DNA of 64,000 bases from Phlebotomus papatasi. Taxonomy: Eukaryota; Arthropoda; Insecta; Diptera; Psychodidae. Position 1 is the first letter of the stretch. Each line of letters begins with the position of its first letter. The translations under genes were made by a program, and so were the position numbers. The stretch spans positions 73,852,712 to 73,916,711 of the forward strand of contig NC_077224.1 in NCBI RefSeq assembly GCF_024763615.1, read 5' to 3'. Positions 1 through 12,047 of the stretch are shown one piece after another. The notes beneath the pieces are model-generated. The model was not told where the DNA came from. It saw only the letters and a program-made list of their open reading frames with translations, and searched no databases.

Positions 1-1060
1 GGAAGAGTCATACGTCGTCGTATCAGAAAAACTTTTTCCCACAATATTGAATAATGGAGGGTGTTCTTTGACTAAATGGGCGCTAAAATGCAAATACTGG
101 CTGAGGATTGGAAATTAAATAAAAAAACTCTCACACGAGAGCGTTGCGCAAAATTCATGAGAACTGCACGCTATCCATTAGATTATCCAATTATGAATTC
201 AATATGTTTTAGGATGGATTCACATATTTCAACCTGGATCAATTTTATCATCAATTCAGAAATGGAATTGTTCCACTTTACCCAAACCATTTTTGGGGAT
301 GGGGTCGGAGGTCTTCTCACCCGTAAAAAATAGAATTCTTCCTTGGTCGCGTCGTCGTGGAAATAAGAAATTCACCCCCGCCCACCCTTCATATTAGATC
401 ACTAAACGAGAATTCTTGGGATTTGACTGGGAGGATGGGGGGATGGGTCCCAGAAAATAGGAAAAGAAGAGTGAAAAGAAAATGTTTCAGTGGAAAATCG
501 TGTATTAAAATAAATCGTCTCTCTGAGAGCAACACAATTCTACTGTCAGACAGAGATGGTGGAGGGAATTTTTCAAAAAAGTACCAACAATTCCGTCAAA
601 ATTGGGTTGATCAGCTGAATTCCAAATGACGTCATATATACTAAGCATTACACGGGTTCCAAACACAAAAGGTCTACGAATTTCATGAAACTTTGCGCTT
701 ACTCTACATTACATTAGGCTTCACTCGACTGAGGCATAAAGTTTTAGGCAGAGTCATGCGTGTCTTTGAGATTAAAGCTTTACAACCAATTATTATTTAG
801 TTAAAAATAATACTTTATTCAAATTTTATTTCGTATATCTTTAAATTGATAGCATTCAAAATTTGCACTTCGCATTATGTATTTATCTGTAAATATTTAT
901 CTTTCTTAATTAGAAACTTTAGTATCGTGTTACGATAAAGTTTTCTTAATTTAAAGTTGTGATAAACTTTACTAGTTTTCATGAAATTTCCAATTTGTGA
1001 CTTAGATATTACACTCCTAAATTAGTTCTGCAATATTCGATTGGAATAATAAAGTTGTTT
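1..1060. other. AT-rich non-coding stretch
   Basis: I see no convincing gene, RNA or terminal-repeat element here. The first ~650 bases are slightly less AT-rich and hold two short open frames without homology or splice support. The remainder is featureless AT-rich sequence. Confidence 0.5.
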
Positions 1061-1062
1061 AG

Positions 1063-1160
1063 GCCTGCGACATGAGCTAAGAGATGGCTTAGAGGAAAAT
1101 TGACGGAATCCATAATCATTATTTTATATAAAATCAGTCTAAATTATTTCTCGGCTAATC
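1063..1160. repeat. Relic of the GCCGAGAGACGGCTTA palindromic MITE family
   Basis: Diverged member of the family seen more clearly at 26422-26542, 48658-48800, 49126-49348 and 53060-54630. The left arm reads as a damaged GAGAGACGGCTTAG, and the right arm ends in a damaged CTCGGCTTA. The interior keeps the family's AATCATTATTTT-like centre. Too decayed to define exact ends. Confidence 0.4.
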
Positions 1161-1539
1161 ATGATTTTCTCATCTTTTATTTATGTTTAGTTGTTGATAG
1201 TCGATTGGAAGTGATTTAGACTATTTAAAAGAGTTGAAAGTAACATATCTGACACAGAGTTGGTGGTTTTAGAAGTAAGAGCTTAATTAATACTTAGCTT
1301 GGGCCTTATTTAAGCCCTTAACTATATACCTTAAATACCCTACAGAAAATATCCTTTTTAACAATTTTTAACGAAAATTGTCTTTCATGTGTAGAAGGCC
1401 ACAGGACATGAAAGATAGGGTTTAGTAGTAATGGATAGAAAACTGAAAGATTTCGGAGATCATCGGACTGTAAAACCTACAGAATACGTCACAGGAGACT
1501 TTACAAAAAGAATTAGAAAAAGTACCATCATGAAATATT

Positions 1540-1575
1540 TAAATTCAATTCAATTCAATTCAATTTATTTAATTT
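1540..1575. repeat. CAATT pentamer microsatellite
   Basis: A short run of ATTCA/CAATT pentamers passes into TTTAATTTATT repeats. It may be the tail of a decayed retroelement, because similar AATAGAATTG repeats occur near 11765, but no body can be recognised. Confidence 0.55.
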
Positions 1576-1787
1576 ATTTAAGGACAAACTGTCCTCTGTA
1601 CAAAAGTGGCCCTATACAAAAAAAATAAGGTAAATTAGGAGCCTGCAGAGGCAACATGATTCAGGATAAGCCCCCTCTTTCGCTCTCTGGGCAAAGTTAA
1701 ATCTCCCACAAAGCTTCTCAATTGATTTCCTGATATAGTGATGGATGACATTCTATAAGTCACGGAAAGTAACGAATTCTCAAGCAA

Positions 1788-2006
1788 TAGAGGAAAGTAC
1801 TCACCCTTTGAACGTTCATGCCTTCGAATAATGTGATTTTTTTCTTAGTTTTCCTAAGAGATTTACATATTTCTATTAAATATTAGTTGGCTTATCATCA
1901 ATTGTTGATAATTTCGTGATAATTTAGTGAAAATCTCTTTCAAAAAACAAAAGAAATTCACATTATTCGAAGGCATGAACGTTCGAAGGGAGAGTACTTT
2001 CCCCTA
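1788..2006. mobile_element. Palindromic MITE (GAACGTTCATGCCTTCG family), copy 1
   Basis: A ~219-bp element that is almost one long inverted repeat. The left arm begins GAGGAAAGTACTC and continues GAACGTTCATGCCTTCGAAT. The right arm is its complement and ends AGTACTTTCCCC. TA lies at both outer edges, consistent with a TA target duplication. Related copies are at 44176-44393 and 44767-44971, and a right-arm-only fragment is at 31388-31440. It abuts the 3' side of the reverse transcriptase relic. Confidence 0.85.
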
Positions 2007-2665
2007 ATAGTTTGAGTCGACCACTGAAAAAAGGCCATATCCGGGCGGAAGGATCTGAGCAAGATTAAAACACGATTTAAAAGCGTCCGTCAGCGTCGCA
2101 GAACCCCAAGCTTTTGAGAACATCGTCCACTCTTTCATCTGGTTCGCGGGATGCCCTTTCTCCTTAACCCCCAACGGATTTCGCTCATACAGTTTCCTGG
2201 GCATACGTTCCTCTGGTATACGGAACATGTGCCCGATCGAACTCAATATCTCGCCGGGATAGAGGCCGCAAAGTTGGCCTCTCCATATAGCTCCTCTAGT
2301 TCATGGTTCATCCTTGTTCGGAATTACCTGTAGTTTCTTAATGGAAAGGCTCGTAGATTCGTCATAGGATTCTTCTTTCAAAGATTAGCAGTTTTCTTCT
2401 ATGCGGGTCAACGGTACTGTTTCCAGACTACACGTAATGATTTTCTTCAATATGGTTCTGTATATTTTGATCTTTGTTAACCACAAGACATTCTTTGATA
2501 GAAATATCGATAAGAGCCTAAAGTATCTTACTTCCCAACTTTCGTTAATCTCTATTCCGACTTCATTACCCGTGATCAGTACTGATCCAAAGTACTTGAG
2601 GTCATTGATATTCTTATATTTTAATTTCATTACTTATAATAACTGTCTGACCTCTCATTGACCTT
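2007..2665 (-). pseudogene. Decayed non-LTR retrotransposon reverse transcriptase, C-terminal part
   Basis: Minus-strand reading gives the C-terminal end of a LINE-type reverse transcriptase in at least two frames. Around 2385-2630 the reading has the family's LKYFGS motif, then KIKIYRTILKKIITCSLET, equivalent to the usual 'YLGS ... KLKIYKT ... VVTYGSETW' run. Around 2004-2330 it continues with NHELEELYGEAN, IGHMFRIPEERMPRK and a GHPANQMKEW stretch. These match the 'RTN.EL..LY.E', 'LGH..R....R..K' and 'G.P..RW' features found after the thumb of jockey/I/R1-like elements. Frame breaks and internal stops show it is dead. The catalytic palm, endonuclease and ORF1 are absent, so this is a 5'-truncated copy. 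Clade cannot be decided. Confidence 0.8.
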
Positions 2666-2990
2666 AAAAGTCATTGGAATATTTCAAGGGTATACTTAAC
2701 TTTTAATCAGTGTGAAGAATTTTCTTCAAAATGAAGCATTTTGAAATAAGTCACATAAAAATATGACAAAATTTAATGAAAATTTTTCATGATAGATAAA
2801 GTCATAAGTCAAATCCAAAATGAAAAAACGGACACCGTGTTTTCAAGGTATCTTGAAATTATTCTAGAAAGAAAAAGGTTAAAAAATTTGAGAGGTGTAA
2901 CTTAAGAGAAAATTCTCAATTCCAAAAATTCGACATAAACCGCGAGAGCTTAGGTAATTTTTCAGTAAATTATACCTTACCTCGACCGTA

Positions 2991-3243
2991 CACTGAGAGA
3001 AATCCGAAAAAGTTAAAATAAAATTCCGGAAATGTTAATTTTATCCTGCATTATTGATCCGAAATCGGTGTAAATATTATGCTTTGTATGTGTATTATTT
3101 GTAAAAATTAGACTTTTTCATGTTAATTTTACACTTAAAAAGGTGTAAAATTAACATTAAAAAATGTTGATATATATTTACACCTAAAAAGTGTTAAAGT
3201 TACGAGGAAAAGAAGTTAATCGCACCTTCTTTTTTTCTCAGTG
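2991..3243 (-). mobile_element. CACTGAGA MITE, copy A (reverse)
   Basis: A 253-bp copy of the dominant MITE of the window. It starts CACTGAGAGAAATCCG and ends TTTCTCAGTG, with TA on both sides. The interior consists of alternating GGTGTAAAATTAACAT and its complement, plus the family-specific CGGATCAATACTGCAGGG-type block (here ATCCGAAATCGG on this strand). It lies in reverse orientation to most copies. Confidence 0.9.
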
Positions 3244-3439
3244 TAATGGATACCGATGGCGTCAGAAATTAAAATTATGTTATTTTTTTAATGTTCTTTT
3301 CTTTGTTTCTGTTCCAACGTTTCAGTATTTAGTTGGGACCTTCTACATAAATTTATAGCATAGTTTGGTATCTTTAGATGTAAACCCTATTACACGATTT
3401 AATTAAGATCCCAAACGTCCGCTAGTAACGGTAAAATAG

Positions 3440-3680
3440 TAAAAAAAATAACATTATTTTTAGTACTTCGCTATTGTCAAGTGCTTCTGCATTATCGACT
3501 TTTCTTTGTATTGGTTCTTATGAAAATTTTTTGATGGTTTTAGAACACGGCGAGGACTGGAACAGTACCCAAGAAAAGAAAAGTCGATAATGCAGAAACA
3601 CATGAGAACAGTAATGCTCTTAAAAGTGTTCAAGAGAAAGATTGCCCTTTTTAATTTTTATTATAAGAGTAGCATTCTTT
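3440..3680. mobile_element. Inverted-repeat MITE (TTATCGACTTTTCTTTGTAT family), copy 1
   Basis: Left half carries TGCATTATCGACTTTTC and right half its complement GAAAAGTCGATAATGCA, separated by a ~70-bp centre. The outer arms TTTTTAGTAC and a damaged TAAAAGTG match the better copy at 11301-11567. A third, half copy is at 41855-41963. Exact ends are uncertain in this copy. Confidence 0.7.
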
Positions 3681-4367
3681 AACCCAGGGGCATGACATTT
3701 CCTATGTTTCCCATATGTTTCTAGCGAGCCGAAAAAACTTTTGAGTTTATTAGCTGTTTTCCGTCATTGTAGAATGAATTAGCAAAATATACTAATACAA
3801 AATAAAAGCCAATTTAATAACGGAGAGGTAACCGAAAACCCTAAATTAGCAACCAACGTAGTTTGGAGATATCTCGTGAAATGTGTACGAAAACAGGGAA
3901 AAAATTACACTAAAACCGGTCGTATTTTTCAGAGCTAATGTCACCTTCCTGGTTTAACACTTCCGATTTTTTTAGTAGGGCTTGAGCTTGAGAATCAAAA
4001 GTTGAGAACAGTTCATAGCGCCTTCCAGCTTACCATTTACCATTACAGCTTTCCAGCTCTTACCATTTGTGCCGCCAGTGTAGTGGATTTCTAGATTTTT
4101 TTTTCTAATTTTAATAGAAAAAATATTTAAGTTAATGTTGTTTTGTCAATATGAATAAGAGTGATATAGAATGAAAAGTTATTGAATTAGTTAAAATGGT
4201 GCATTAAATTCTGCAATCTGCATTCATCTTGTGTCAAAACTGACTGAAATACGAATTCTATACAAAACCCAGCTTTTTAGTAAGCATTTCTAAAATGAGA
4301 AATAAAAAAAAGATTGGAATTTATTTTTCTCATGTGAATAGACCATAAAGTTGAATCAAATACTCTA
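3681..4367. other. AT-rich stretch, nothing recognised
   Basis: No open frame with coding character, no terminal inverted repeats and no RNA gene. A short duplication of CTTACCATTT / CAGCTTTCCAGCTCTTACCA lies near 4025-4070. Confidence 0.45.
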
Positions 4368-4632
4368 CACTGAGAAAAAAAAAGAGGGTGCGATTAACAT
4401 TTTTTCCTCATAACTTTAACACTTTTTAGGTGTAAAAATATATCAACATTTTTTAATGTTAATTTTACACCTTTTTAAGGGTAAAATGGGTAAAATTAAC
4501 ATGAAAAAAAGATAATTTTAACCCCTAATACACCTAAAAGGGGTATTATTTACACCGTTTTCGGATCAATACTGCAGGGTAAAATTAACATTTCCGGAAT
4601 GTTATTTTAACTTTTTCGGATTTCTCTCAGTG
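4368..4632 (+). mobile_element. CACTGAGA MITE, copy B
   Basis: A 265-bp copy with 5' CACTGAGAAAAAAAAAG and 3' TTTCTCTCAGTG, flanked by TA on both sides. It is slightly longer than the family's ~252 bp because of a duplicated GGGTAAAAT stretch near 4480. Confidence 0.92.
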
Positions 4633-4916
4633 TAGTTTGAACATTTGATCCAAATTATCACATCATAGCTCACAATTTTGTCTATTATAAAAGTTTAGTA
4701 TATAGGGTAGTAGTATTGGATTTTCTGAATAAGTATCACGTAAAAATAATTTCAGGACACGCCCCTATGATGATTTACGGTGAACTAAAACTGCATTTTT
4801 TTTACAGTCAGTACTTTATGAGGGGAAATTGTGATACATGAAATGAATTTTATTGTACCGGGGGCTTAAAGGTCTCTCTATTTAATAAATTAGCCAAAAG
4901 AGAATAATTATTTGAT

Positions 4917-5159
4917 CACTGGGAAAAAAACGGGGGTGTGATTAACTTTTTTCTTCATAACTTTAACACTTTTTAGGTGTAAAAATATATTAACATATTT
5001 AATGTTAATTTTACGGGGTAAAATTGACCTGAAAAAGGGTAACTTTAACCCCTAATACACCTAAAAAGCATAATATTTACACCGATTTCGGATCAATACT
5101 GCAGGGTGAAATAAGCATTTTGGGAATTTTTTTTTAACTTTTTCGGATTTCTCTCAGTG
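4917..5159 (+). mobile_element. CACTGAGA MITE, copy C
   Basis: A 243-bp copy starting CACTGGGAAAAAAACG and ending CTCTCAGTG. Flanking dinucleotides are AT on both sides, a non-TA target duplication. It is only ~285 bp downstream of copy B and in the same orientation. Part of the central TTTTACACCTTTT block is deleted. Confidence 0.9.
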
Positions 5160-6900
5160 ATGGGACGCCCATTTTTATGCATTATTCCCACCCAAAATTC
5201 CTTTTGTGACCACAAACCTGCAAAACTTTTAGCAGTTTTGTGATATGTCAGATACCAAATTCTTCTATGAAAATTTTAATATGTTTTTGGTTCAAAAAAG
5301 TTCTTTTTTGGGTGGAAGTGGGAAAGGGGGCGTGGTCTATTTTTCAGTAACGATTCTTAAAGGTCCACGTAATATTATATTCAAGATAAAGTTTTCTCTC
5401 TAGCATCGTAAAATTATGCCAATGTATTTAGGATGGTTCTTGCAACATGGGAAAATAATAAAGTGCAGAACATGAAAGTTTTTTGTATATTGCACTTTTC
5501 ACATAATTATATACGAAATTTTTGAGATAAAACTTGGTGTTTTGCAATTTTATGAATATGTTTCAAGAATTTTTCACAGAGTTTTCGCATAAGTATTCTA
5601 AGTACCATCATTTTGAGTAAATAATTAAACTATACGCACCATCTAACCGCATTTCAGCATATTTCTGGACTTTTACATAGAATTACATTCTCTTGTGGGT
5701 CAAATTACACTTTTAGGATTTATTGTGGTGAATTTTTTCGGTTAACTTTCATGAAATATTTAACCATCTTATCACTATTCACACAGCATGGAAGAAGTTC
5801 TTTTAGTTTTCCCTCCGTGTAAATGGTCTTCCACCCTCATTTTTCCTCATTCTGTCTGCCTTTTGGGAAGAAAATGAGCAGAAAAAATCCCGAATTTCTT
5901 CCACTTACAACAAACCTCTCTACACAAAATCCTGGTGGAGGATATGGTTGCTCGAGAGATTGATTTCGCATTTGCTTTCCAATTCACATTTTTACCATTC
6001 AGAAATCATTTGACGTCCATTACATTTCCATGAACACACGTGGCCAAAATCTGGTGAAAATTCCCCCTGACACAAGAGAAAAAGAAGAAAAGTTGGATAA
6101 TAAGGGGGGCTGGGAGAGAAAAAAAAAGATGAAATTAATCCAATAAATTCACCAAGTTACCACCCTAATTTATGTTCTGAGCGCGCCAAGTCTTTCTGAT
6201 GACTTTTGTTGCGTGAGAGATTGATTTTCCATCTTTCATGGGCTTTTTTTTTTTTTCAAAAACTGCTCTAGGAGAACGGAAACAAAAGAAAATTATCAGG
6301 CTTTGTTCTTCCACTCCAAAAGACTCGCATTATCCAAACGCACACAGTAAATTTTGCTTTGGAAACTTTCACATCATTCTCTGAGGTGATTCTGAGTGGA
6401 AATTTTGATGCATAGAATGAGACATAACACTGTTCATCAAATTACTACGATGAGACTTAATAATGGTGTATCACTTGTATAGATACTCCTCGTGAATTTC
6501 AACATTGAAATGCTGAGCGAATCATTTCTTCAGCCGAACAACTCATGCGAAATCCATTCAGATTTTCTGTCAGCAAAATGATCAATTTTCAATATTTTCA
6601 CATTTTTCGATTTGATTCCACTCACTAGTTCACTGCACCAAAATCCCATTTTACCCCAGATAAGCTCTGAAAAAGCGATTGATGCGGAGAATAAAATGTT
6701 TGGAAATGCATAAACTTGGGTATGATAGAATGGGATTATTTTTAAAATATTGAGTTTAGAAACATAGTACATAGGAATAATATTCTTTTGAATTCTACAG
6801 AGAGAAAAATTGTATGGAAATAAATGGCTCCCAATGAATTGAGTACTGCAAAAAAAGACTTGAAATCAACAAGTTAAATTGAACTACTCAAAGCTCATAA
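5160..6900. other. Unique sequence without recognised gene
   Basis: The part at ~5750-6250 is less AT-rich than its surroundings and free of terminal inverted repeats, so it may be old single-copy intron or intergenic DNA. The minus-strand open frame at 6530-6772 has no recognisable motif and no splice support. Confidence 0.4.
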
Positions 6901-7176
6901 AGATAATCATTGTAAAATTTAACATTCAGTTGAGTTTGATACAGCTAAATTTGTGACATTTAATTTTCGGACGGGGATTCAGATAGCAAAAAAATTATTT
7001 CTCACCTGTCTGGTTGAATATTACTACTATTACTACGATTATCATGATTCATACGAATGTCACTTTCGTTACACATGATAGTCATAGTTACATTCAACCA
7101 GATACGTGTAAATAAATTTTCTAATATCTAATTGGTTTTTTTTCAACTGAAGGTTTAATTTTACAATGATTATCTA
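6901..7176. repeat. Degenerate palindrome with GATTATC motifs
   Basis: The segment AGATAATCATTGTAAAATTT at 6901 is matched in complement by AATTTTACAATGATTATCT near 7157-7176. An inner pair (CACCTGTCTGGTTGAATATT near 7004 and ATTCAACCAGATACGTG near 7091) is also inverted. This looks like a decayed foldback MITE. GATTATC motifs continue to ~7700, perhaps from further copies. Confidence 0.55.
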
Positions 7177-7755
7177 GCAATTAATTGAATTCCATTACAT
7201 AGCTAAACTATTTTAAATTACTGCAATTAAATTAGCAAAATTAAAATCGATAATCGCAATAATACCCCTGAAACTAATTCCTTTGATTATCAATTGGGGG
7301 AGTAATACGACTATCATAGTAAGATTTACAACGATTATCAAAGCAAAGTCATTTTTCAACGATTATCATTTTAAATTTCAACTTTTTGGTTACCCAGCGA
7401 GCACAGTCAACTGAAAAAAGCAGCGTTTTCATCATATTTTTGCTGAAACAATTAGAAAAAATATGCTGATTGGTTAGCAGTTCTCGATTAAAAAGTTCTA
7501 ACCAAATTGGAAATGGCATTGCCTCGCGAGTGTAATTGAAATCGGTTAGCTTTTGGTGTTACCTGGGTAGATATTAAAACGGTTTTCGATTGAACTAGTT
7601 AATTATTGTGTTACGGGCGACGAAATTTTGGCAATTTATCCAGGAAATTTCAACCAAAATTTTTGGTATTTTACAATGATTATCCATTAATATTCGTTGG
7701 GAATTTTAAATTTCTCATGAAAAATACTTCGATTAAATTGTTGAAAATATTACTA

Positions 7756-8008
7756 CACTGAGAAAACAACTGGGGTGCGATTAACTTTTTTTCCTCATAA
7801 CTTTAACACTTTTTGGGTGTAAAAATATATCAACATTTTTTAATGTTAACTGTACATCTTTTAAGTGTAAAATTAACATTTAAAAGAGTAACTTTAACCC
7901 CTAATACTCCTGAAAAGCATAATATTTACACCGATTTCGGATCAATACTGCAGGGTAAAATAAACATTTCGTGAATGTTATTTTAACATTTTCGGATTTG
8001 TCTCAGTG
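7756..8008 (+). mobile_element. CACTGAGA MITE, copy D
   Basis: A 253-bp copy starting CACTGAGAAAACAACTGG and ending TTTGTCTCAGTG, with TA on each side. Confidence 0.92.
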
Positions 8009-9680
8009 TATAATTGCACTTGATAATGATAGTAATTTTTTGTCAGGAATTTCAGTTTTTATATTGTTTGTACTATGTTGTTTTTACTAAGAAGAAAATG
8101 CCGCATGTTCATGTCCGCTATAGGTCTTAAGGATTTATTTTGGCGCAAAAAATGTTCAAGTACAAATTCTAATCACGTTTCGCAGCTGAACTATAAAACA
8201 AAAATAAAACTGTCTAACCACAGGCTGATGATCCATATAACATAAGAATGCTTATATTTATTCTTAGAGGTCTTTATAAGCAAAGTAGTGCATTGATAAC
8301 TCTCTGGGGAACTGCTCTAAACATTGACACCCTTAAATTGTCGTTATCAACTTTTCATATTACCGATTGCATGTTTTTTAAAAGTTCCAACGATACAGAA
8401 CTTTTACTCCCTAGGCTTATTTGAGCTTTTCACTTGACCCGGATTATATTTTTCGTGCGAATAAGCAATAGATGCAATTTAGAATTTGGCTTAAAAGCTA
8501 CACAAATTTTATCTAATCTCGTGTTTTCAAGACAATTGAGTCAGATGAAAGAGGATCAAGAGTAAACTTTAAAGCTTTAAGATAAGAAGAGATATAGTAA
8601 GAATATGTGTACACAACATCCTTGTGTTTCTTTTTCGACACTTCCACAATTTATATGCAAATCCTTAATATCTCCACACCATTTCAAGCAATATTATCTG
8701 TTGTTTGGCTTTAAGCATTGATAACATGCAATGAAATGCTCAATGTCGTAAAGTATTTTAGTCCAATCGTATTTTTTGATTGGCTAGAGCATGAGGATAA
8801 TAAAAATTTTAGCCAATCAGAGAACTAAATTGAACTAAGACATTTTATGGGATTTAAAACATTTAATTAAAGTGATTATCCACATGTAATTTCTTCTCGT
8901 AAAATAATTTAGTCTCTACGCATTTTCTGATTGGCTAGAGCACTGATAAGTTTTAGACAAAGGGGAGTACTGAAATAATGCACATTTTCAGGACAGAGAA
9001 AAAACAGCTCAAAGGTGCATTTATGCATCTAGAAAATCTGAATATGATGCAAGAGATTTCATTCGAATAATTTGCAGTGACTCTGTGATATATGCAGAAG
9101 TTAGACCTCATCAATTTTTCGGAACCAACGTTTATAATAAATCGCATTTCAGCGATTTGGGAAGCACTAAAAATTTTTTAATTTGTGTATTATTACAGAA
9201 ATGGAAAGAGAATTTGATGCCTTTTTAGAATTCAATTAGTTAATTAATTAGAAAAATAGTAAAATAGTGGAATTTTTGCACAGTATACGCTCCACACAAC
9301 TGAGGTAATGATAATAAGATCATAATTAAGCACAAAAATCAAATTTATAATTTATTTAAATATGTTTTTGGATTAATTTATGCAATATGTCACATGTGCG
9401 AAAAATCTGAATCAAATATTCAGAAATTTGAAGTGTTATAGAGGCCTCTTCTAAGAATAAGAGTAGCGTATTGCCCTAAAAGTACATATTCTGCCTGAAA
9501 ATTTTCAACTCAAAAATTTACAAATTCGTTTTCGTTATGTTTTATAAAGTTATATAAAATAAAATTATTAACATTTGTTTATGAAAACAATGTGACGAAA
9601 ATCAGAAAATATGTTCAGAAAAATATGTTACTAATATCTCATGTGACTTAAAATCTTAAAATAAATATTTTAAAAGCGAA
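8009..9680. other. AT-rich stretch with a short dispersed repeat
   Basis: No gene seen. A motif TTTCTGATTGGCTAGAGCA with adjoining sequence occurs at ~8776-8800 and ~8921-8942, and a related inverted piece is near 11250. These are probably fragments of another decayed MITE family. Confidence 0.35.
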
Positions 9681-10891
9681 TAGGGAAAGAGCTCACAATT
9701 TTGGACAGTTACTAAATTTGGGCAACTTGAAGATAAAATTTGACACTAAAAATAAATTGATTAAAATCATGGATTTTTGTTCCAATATTTGATGAATAAT
9801 GAATTCTATCTAAATATTTGTTCTTTTTGGAAGATTTTAACAGTAAATTCGTTAAATGTTGAATATGATTTGAGTTTAAATTGCTTTGTTGAAAATTCAG
9901 TGTTCAGTTCATTTACTCCAGTCTTATTTAGCTGTGGTGAAGTATAAACAATTTTTCCTGGATATTTTTAAGTGATATTATTAATTATTCATTGAAGATT
10001 GTGTTGATTCATGTTAATAGTTATTTGTACAGTAGACTCTCGCTCAATCTGCTCTTTTTCAATCGGGCGAAAAATTTTGTTGACAATTTTCACGTTTAAG
10101 TATGAAGCTAATTTGCTCAATTTCGCTGTAGTTCTTCCTATTTTATCGTGTTTTGAGCGCTTTTTGTGGAATTTAAAAAGGCTTTACGCCAAAATCTATC
10201 GAAAAAACCGGATGACATTTTGCCCCAAATGCCCAATTGAGAGAGAGTCTACTGTACATTTGACCTGAAGTGAGATTTGGCTTGTGAATTACGTTTTTCG
10301 CATGAAAAATGGGCAATTTTCTCAGAAATTCAGCAGTGAGATGATACTTCTTATTTTGGACAGGTGTTTTTCTCTCGAAATTTCGTGAAGTTTTAGCCGT
10401 TGTGATGACTATGGCTAGAGAAACAAAGGAGCACCAACTCTATGAACAAGATGTAATGAAAAAACCCCCAAAGGGCTCCGAGAAAAGGCTAGAGAATGCG
10501 CGAATCCGCGCGTACTTTTAGAGTACCGAAGTCAATTCACTTTAATGAATGATATGGAAAGTTTCCGGACTCCTTGTGACATTCGACGGTTTAGACAAAC
10601 TGGAAGAGGACTTGATAAGTTATGTTCTTGAAATGGAGGACAATAGGCATAATATTGAGTTGGATTAGCTGTCCAAAATTACAGCCAAGGCGTCCAACAT
10701 TTGAATCAAATTCATCTCTACATTTTAGTAAAAACAAAGATGATAAACAGCCTGCAGCTTGCAAAGTTTCTAAACAACCCTTCTGAAAAGAGAGTAACAA
10801 AAAAATCAATTAATATTGAAAATATCGCACTTCAAACTTAGAACAGTGATACTTATAAGCACCCTGTCCAAAATTATGAGCTCTTACCTTA
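9681..10891. mobile_element. 1.2-kb TIR element, pogo-like ends
   Basis: The ends are inverted repeats: TAGGGAAAGAGCTCACAATT at the left, and at the right the complement of TAAGGTAAGAGCTCATAATT, continuing TTTGGACAG on both sides. TA lies at each edge. The internal sequence has no intact transposase. The TIRs resemble those of the element at 41068-41497, which suggests a family of TA-targeting elements. A Tigger-type MITE (10028-10256) is nested inside. Confidence 0.65.
10028..10256. mobile_element. Tigger-type MITE, TIR ACAGTAGACTCTC
   Basis: A 229-bp element. The left end is TACAGTAGACTCTCGCTCAA and the right end is the complement of TACAGTAGACTCTCTCTCAA, both with TA outermost. The ACAGTAGA start is typical of pogo/Tigger-derived elements and recurs at 20755-21090 and 60132-60465. 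Internal sequence differs between the three. Confidence 0.8.
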
Positions 10892-11300
10892 TTGTGTTAA
10901 ATGTGAGTATTTCAAGCTAGCTCCAATATCACACATCAATTGGTAAAAGTTCCTATTGTAATATTAATTTATATGAAAAACAGTGATTTAATGTCTAAGG
11001 CCTTCTGTATCAAAATATCCATATGCTAAAAAATACTTTCAGACTTAAATGTGCCACTCAAATCGCGGAGGTGCGAAATGCTTTGAGAATTCACTATGAC
11101 AAAATATTTGTATTACATTGTGGACATTTCAAAAATGATTTCATAAATTAGATCCCAATGGACCAGTATTCAAACATAATTGTGTTTGAATGGTCCCATT
11201 AGATGTATAGAATAATCCCGGAACTCCCTGTTATTTTAAGCTCTTCTAGCACATCAGAAAACGCATTGAGACTAAAATATTTCATTAGATTGAATTAATT

Positions 11301-11567
11301 GTGCTATTCCAATAAAAAAATGAAAGGGGAAAGCTTTTCCTGAACATTTTTTAGTACATGACTGTACTCATGTGCCTCTGTATTATCGACTTTTCTCAGT
11401 GTTGGTTCATGTCACGACTATTTGTCCCATTCCTCGTCGTATTCCAAAACAAACAATCATGACAGAAACCAACTTAAATAAAAGTCGATTACACAGAGAC
11501 ACATGAGAACAGTCATGTACTAAAAAAAAATATGTTTTCCTCTCTTCACTTTTCATTGGAATAGCAC
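11301..11567. mobile_element. Inverted-repeat MITE (GTGCTATTCCAAT ends), copy 2
   Basis: A ~267-bp foldback element with outer arms GTGCTATTCCAATAAAA and TTTCATTGGAATAGCAC. The next inner arms are TTAGTACATGACTG and CAGTCATGTACTAA, then CTGTATTATCGACTTTT and AAAAGTCGATTACACAG. This is the best-preserved copy of the family also seen at 3440-3680 and 41855-41963. Confidence 0.8.
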
Positions 11568-11829
11568 CATTGGCTTTTGGCCTCTAAATCTTAGAGAAAT
11601 TTCCGTCCATACAGAAGCTTATTGCTTATTTGGCTACGCTTTTGCAGAGAACAAATTGTAAAATATGGACATAAATTACTGTAGTGTGTAGATAGAGGCC
11701 ATAAAGCTTTGAATGCTGAGTAAATTCAAGTCAATCAGAGAATGTGGTTTCATTAAAATATTTAGAATAGAATTGAATAGAATTTATTGATTAATGCCCA
11801 GACAAGGTTACGAAGATAACCTACAGGAC

Positions 11830-12047
11830 TAGGGTGGATACCCCGAATGATGCCACTACCCCATTTGATGCCACTTGAATAAAAGAATTTTTTTTATCAA
11901 TATTGCGTTATTTTTTAATTATAAAATATATACAATAGTGATTGTTGCATATATGCCAGAATTCGAAAATATCTTAATATAAAAAATACCCATTTATTCA
12001 AGGTGGCATCAAATGAGGTAGTGGCATCATTCCGGGTATCCACCCTA
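11830..12047. mobile_element. TIR MITE, GGGTGGATACCC ends
   Basis: A 218-bp element with ~50-bp inverted arms. The left arm runs GGGTGGATACCCCGAATGAT then GCCACTACCCCATTTGATGC. The right arm is its complement, ending GGGTATCCACCC. TA lies at both edges. The centre is AT-rich and non-coding. Confidence 0.85.
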